Shown: one piece after another, positions 60,011 through 64,000 of the stretch
Layout: each line of letters opens with the position of its first letter
How positions within the stretch are numbered: the first letter of the stretch is position 1
Assembly: GCA_021613375.1 (NCBI GenBank)
Contig: CM038720.1
Span: forward strand, 18,122,715 to 18,186,714
From: Megaleporinus macrocephalus
Taxonomy: Eukaryota; Chordata; Actinopteri; Characiformes; Anostomidae
Reading direction: 5' to 3'
Length of the DNA stretch: 64,000 nucleotides
The notes under the pieces: model-generated
Told to the model about the DNA's origin: nothing
Seen by the model: the letters and a program-made list of their open reading frames with translations, nothing else
Databases searched by the model: none
Position numbers and translations under genes: made by a program

Positions 60011-60319
60011 AAAATGACGATGATGAGGGTGATGATGATTGTGTAGAATCACAGAGGAATACAATGACAGTTCTTGGGGGGACGTATAAGGTGTAAATTT
60101 TATTTTCTGCTCCTCCCTTGTCTTGTCTGATTAATAAGTCCTGTGTCGTGTAGGTGTAAGCTAGATTAGCATCTGACGACAATAGTAGAGCGCTTTTAGC
60201 CCACCGCAAAATCAAGCCAAAACGAGGGTCGGAGTGGATCTCAGAAAACCCAAAGTCATGTACATATAAACGTAACACATATGCCAACTTATTTCATATT
60301 CATAAGGCATACTTTTACA

Positions 60320-60794
<475 letters not shown>

Positions 60795-61214
60795 TAGTTG
60801 TAGGTACGCTGAAATACTGAGCATAGAACTTTTTCTTTCTGAGGAAAATTAATGGTATTTTCAATAAACACTGCACTTTGTAAACAGAAATGTTCCAAAG
60901 CCAGTATGTTTTGTCCTGTGTACACATTTCATGTAAAAGTCACCAGGGCCTCACATTAAAAGGTTGTAAAGCTGTTGAAATACTGTTACAAGCTGATGCC
61001 CCAGTGCTTTGGACTGATGTTTCATTGAAGTAAATCTGCTATAAAACTTTAGCTCTATTATAAAACAGCATCAGCTGCTCACTGCTAAAACAGCAGATCT
61101 GGTACCTTGGCAAAGGTTGGTGGTTTGTACTGAGAATTTTGGTGAGGTTTCCGGTCATAAGATCTCAAACCTGCCTATAGCAATATTCAGGTTCCAAATG
61201 TTGGAGGGTTTTTC

Positions 61215-61625
61215 TGTTCACTGGTTCTCCATAATCTCTTCTGGCTTCCTATGAAGTAGCACATACATTTCAAAATCCTGCTACTCACATACAAACTATC
61301 TCATCTACTTCAGTACAAACGTACGTCCTCCTCTGTTGGGGTATGCATCATTCCTTCGGTATTTGAGCATTTGCTAGATGTTCTCCTCATCTCTGTAACT
61401 TTCTCCCTCTGAAGGTTCAACAGTCTGATTCTCTTCCCACATTCAAATGTAATCTTAAAATGTTTTTTTTCTCTCGGTCTGACCTGAACTACTCCTCTAC
61501 CCAGGTTTTCCATAAGCCGTGTGTGTCCACATTACTGTTTTATTGTTTGGTTTTGATGATCTGTGTGTGTATGTAATTGAAAAATGCTTTATAATTGGCA
61601 TGTATTGTTATTATTATTATAATTC
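61215..61625 (+). pseudogene. LINE fragment, ORF2 C-terminus with TTATTATT tail
   Basis: From 61242 one frame gives WLPMK, a stop, then HIHFKILLLTYK, a clear match to the HWLPVKYRIxFKILLLTYK block of L2/CR1-type ORF2 proteins. Later, about 61420-61470, RFNSLILFPHSNVILKCFF-like text resembles the terminal FNSLPxxFKxxLKTxLF block in another frame. The 3' end is GAAAAATGCTTTATAATTGG followed by TTATTATTATTAT (61606-61620), like the tail at 26596. 5'-truncated and inactive. Confidence 0.7.
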
Positions 61626-62214
61626 ATAGGCAGCCCTGTGCTCAGTTTATATTATTAGCTAAAGCCAATGTTAATGTTGCGAGTGCACAGTACAGCTGCA
61701 TTAGGGAAAGCTTTACGCTGCGACTTCTCACATATATACATTTATACCATAGCGTCCCGCAGTGTTCTGTACAGAGGTAACTGTTTTACTCAGTGGTTCC
61801 TCTTTCCTGTGTTGATCTTGTTGCCAGTGTCTGTTGATGAGGATGTGAATTGGCTCTGGCCAAGCACGCTTTCATCTGCCCTTTTAGGAATATAGGTCAC
61901 ATCTCTTCTGAGTGGCCGGCTCTATCCCAGGGGGATTTGTTCAACCTTTCTGTTTATGGAGAAACAAACTCTAAGTTTGTCCACAGATGCCATAAATCAG
62001 AACTCGTCTGATCAGAGCTGAGTTTTGTCAGGTTTGGGACGTTTGTGTGTTTCTCTGTGTAGACGCATTGTTTTAACTGAACTGCATTGCATGGTTTAAA
62101 AATGTGATAAAGAAAAAGAAAAAATGCTTTCATTGAATTTCCAAAATGAATTTCAGCATTGAACTGATAAGTATTATACTGTAACATTTCTTATTTTCTT
62201 GAAAGTGCAAGTAT

Positions 62215-63225
62215 TTATACAGGCTTGTTCACAAAACCAGAACAATTTGGGGGCAATTTTATGATTCTATATACAACACCGTCTACAATCTGAAGAACCA
62301 TTACACCATGCACAAATATTTCTATATAGAATTTGTATCTGTACATAGAACTCATGGTTCTGCACAGAACCATTGTCTTTACCAAATAACCCTTAAAGAA
62401 CCATCGTTTTAAGAGTGTAGACCTAGAAATCCGTGAATGCATGAATCCATGAAATCCGTGAATCCATGTGCATGTTTAGCCATTAGCAGTTAGCAGGCTG
62501 CATGACTAAAGGGATGAATGTCATTGGCAAAAATGGAAATGCCAGCTAGTGCAGACGGGCAGTGATGGGCTGAGCTCAGTGCCAGACTGCTGCTCTGGAA
62601 GGGATGCGTGACGGAGAGAGAGGAGGAGAGACGGAGGGTGAAATGGACGAAACAGTTCTAGGACCTAGGGGTGGCCAGAACCAGAAACGCTTAAAAAAAA
62701 CATTTGCACTTTGTTGTTTCTTCTGATTGATGGAGAATATGTTGTATATCGTTTTGTATAGCTCTGTAAGGGTTTTGCTATTGTTACGTTATCAAGCTTG
62801 TAACAATAGCAGAACCCTTTGCGGTGCCATTTAGAACCCTTTACAAAAAGTTTCTATAGATAAACATGCAACAGATTATTCTAAAGACCTGTTTTACTGT
62901 GCAAAATAATGTTTTAGCAAGCAACTGTGAGTTTTATACAGAACAATGTTATGTACTTTATAAGAGTTTATAGTATAATAAATAATAAAATTACCTTAAC
63001 AAACATTTGTAAGGTTCCATAGGACATAGCACCAAAAAGGTTTCTGCTGTTGTTACAAGCTTAGCATCTAAAAAATAGCTGAATCATTTTTGTTGCTATT
63101 TAGAAACGTATAAACCTTCTTCATCAATCTGGAAAAAAAACAAACATGGAAAGAACCGTTTAAGCAGGCTCTCTATAGAACCATTGTATTTACTAAAGCA
63201 ATCTAAGGTAACCCATCATAGAAAA
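62215..63225. repeat. AGAACC/GGTTCT repeat copies at the end of the window
   Basis: One unit at about 62255-62425 contains CAATCTGAAGAACCATTAC, CACAGAACCATTG and AACCATCGTTTTAAGAGTG. A second, longer and more worn region at about 62690-63225 contains TAACAATAGCAGAACCC, AAGGTTCCATAGG and GAAAGAACCGTTTAAGC, and the inverted pair TTACGTTATCAAGCTTGTAAC. Between them (62430-62690) is unclassified sequence. Confidence 0.5.
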
Positions 63226-64000
63226 GGCAAAGTCTGTAAACAGCCAGTGTACAGTAACTGCATCAACTAAAAATAAGCAAGTCACTGACTAGATATCAGC
63301 TTATTCCAATATCATTACATTTTTGTTTGTTTTTTTATCTATTTTTTTTCTTATTGTATTGACCAAAACCTTGGTGGTGGTGGGATCTTTGGCTACAGGC
63401 ATCCCAAAGGAGTTGAATCTCTCATGATCACCGTTATTTTCATTCTAGCCGGTCGTTACTAGAGAAAATGTCAAGCTCCATCTAGTTCCTCGCCGCGCAC
63501 TTGCACTTGCCAAGGGAAGATGCCACAGAGATGTCGCAAAGCCCTCCCGCCCGGAGGCGTGGGGTGGGGAGTGGCAGTCGTTTGCTTTATTGTCAGGCGG
63601 ACGCTGCTGACACCGTATAAGATAAAGACAAATTTCTTTGTACTGAAGCTAAACAAATGCAAAGCACACGTCAAAACAAACCTCTCTCTGATGTAGGAGC
63701 TGTGCAGTCTTTTATTTGTACTGCTAGATTTCACAATACTTATATTGCCCAAGGATGCAAATGAGCCTTTAACCAGGCTCTAAATGTAAAGTGAACACAC
63801 AGAAAAGAATAACAATAATAATATATATCATATTATAAAAATATATTGTTTGTTAATTATGTTTGCTGTATAATCTGTCACAGTACTCAAACCACAAAAG
63901 GCACCAGGGACCACACATTAATGTTTTATAGTGTGCTGTGAGATTTCTGACCAATATTTGATGTTTAGATGAATCATAGCATTCATAGAGGTGATTCCTG

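Overview
The window looks like nuclear DNA of a bony fish (teleost). Long AT-rich non-coding stretches are full of microsatellites and decayed transposons of kinds common in fish genomes (Tc1/mariner, hAT, LINE). The only convincing protein-coding gene is the 5' part of a vertebrate Eph receptor tyrosine kinase gene on the + strand. Its exon 2 and exon 3 peptides fit EphA5 better than EphA3, EphA4 or EphA7. The exact species cannot be read from this window; repeat content would suit an otophysan fish, but that is only an impression.

Layout. Positions 1-33780 are an intergenic desert upstream of the gene. They hold a decayed hAT element with a BED zinc-finger remnant (about 1-1790), a decayed Tc1-like element split by a nested hAT-type insertion with a perfect 8-bp target duplication (about 6050-7950, insertion 6740-7611), and a large inverted repeat with a second decayed DNA transposon inside (about 13965-15480). 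They also hold two LINE fragments (24255-24835 and 26215-26650), two degenerate minisatellites and several copies of dispersed short repeats. Positions 33785-34145 are the likely promoter and 5' UTR of epha5. Exon 1 (34146-34245, signal peptide), exon 2 (39953-40017) and exon 3 (54100-54763, most of the ephrin-binding domain) follow, with introns of 5707 and 14082 bp. Intron 3 begins at 54764 and runs past the end of the window; no exon 4 was recognised.

The three exons join in phase (100 + 65 + 664 nt) to give 276 residues and one extra base. These cover the signal peptide, the complete ligand-binding domain with its two expected disulfide pairs, and the start of the cysteine-rich region. 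The remaining cysteine-rich, fibronectin III, transmembrane, kinase, SAM and PDZ-binding parts must lie beyond 64000.

The introns carry at least four dispersed repeat families. One is a foldback element with ends like TTTAAAGGGGAA, seen mainly inside this gene; another is a 180-230 bp repeat whose copies all lie in the same orientation, one of them ending about 70 bp before the exon 3 acceptor. I found no prokaryotic features, CRISPR array, rRNA or convincing tRNA gene. I did not find a clear undescribed gene system; the most interesting signals are the nested transposons, the foldback families, a repeat-borne CTCF-like motif and a few repeat-free islands that may be regulatory.
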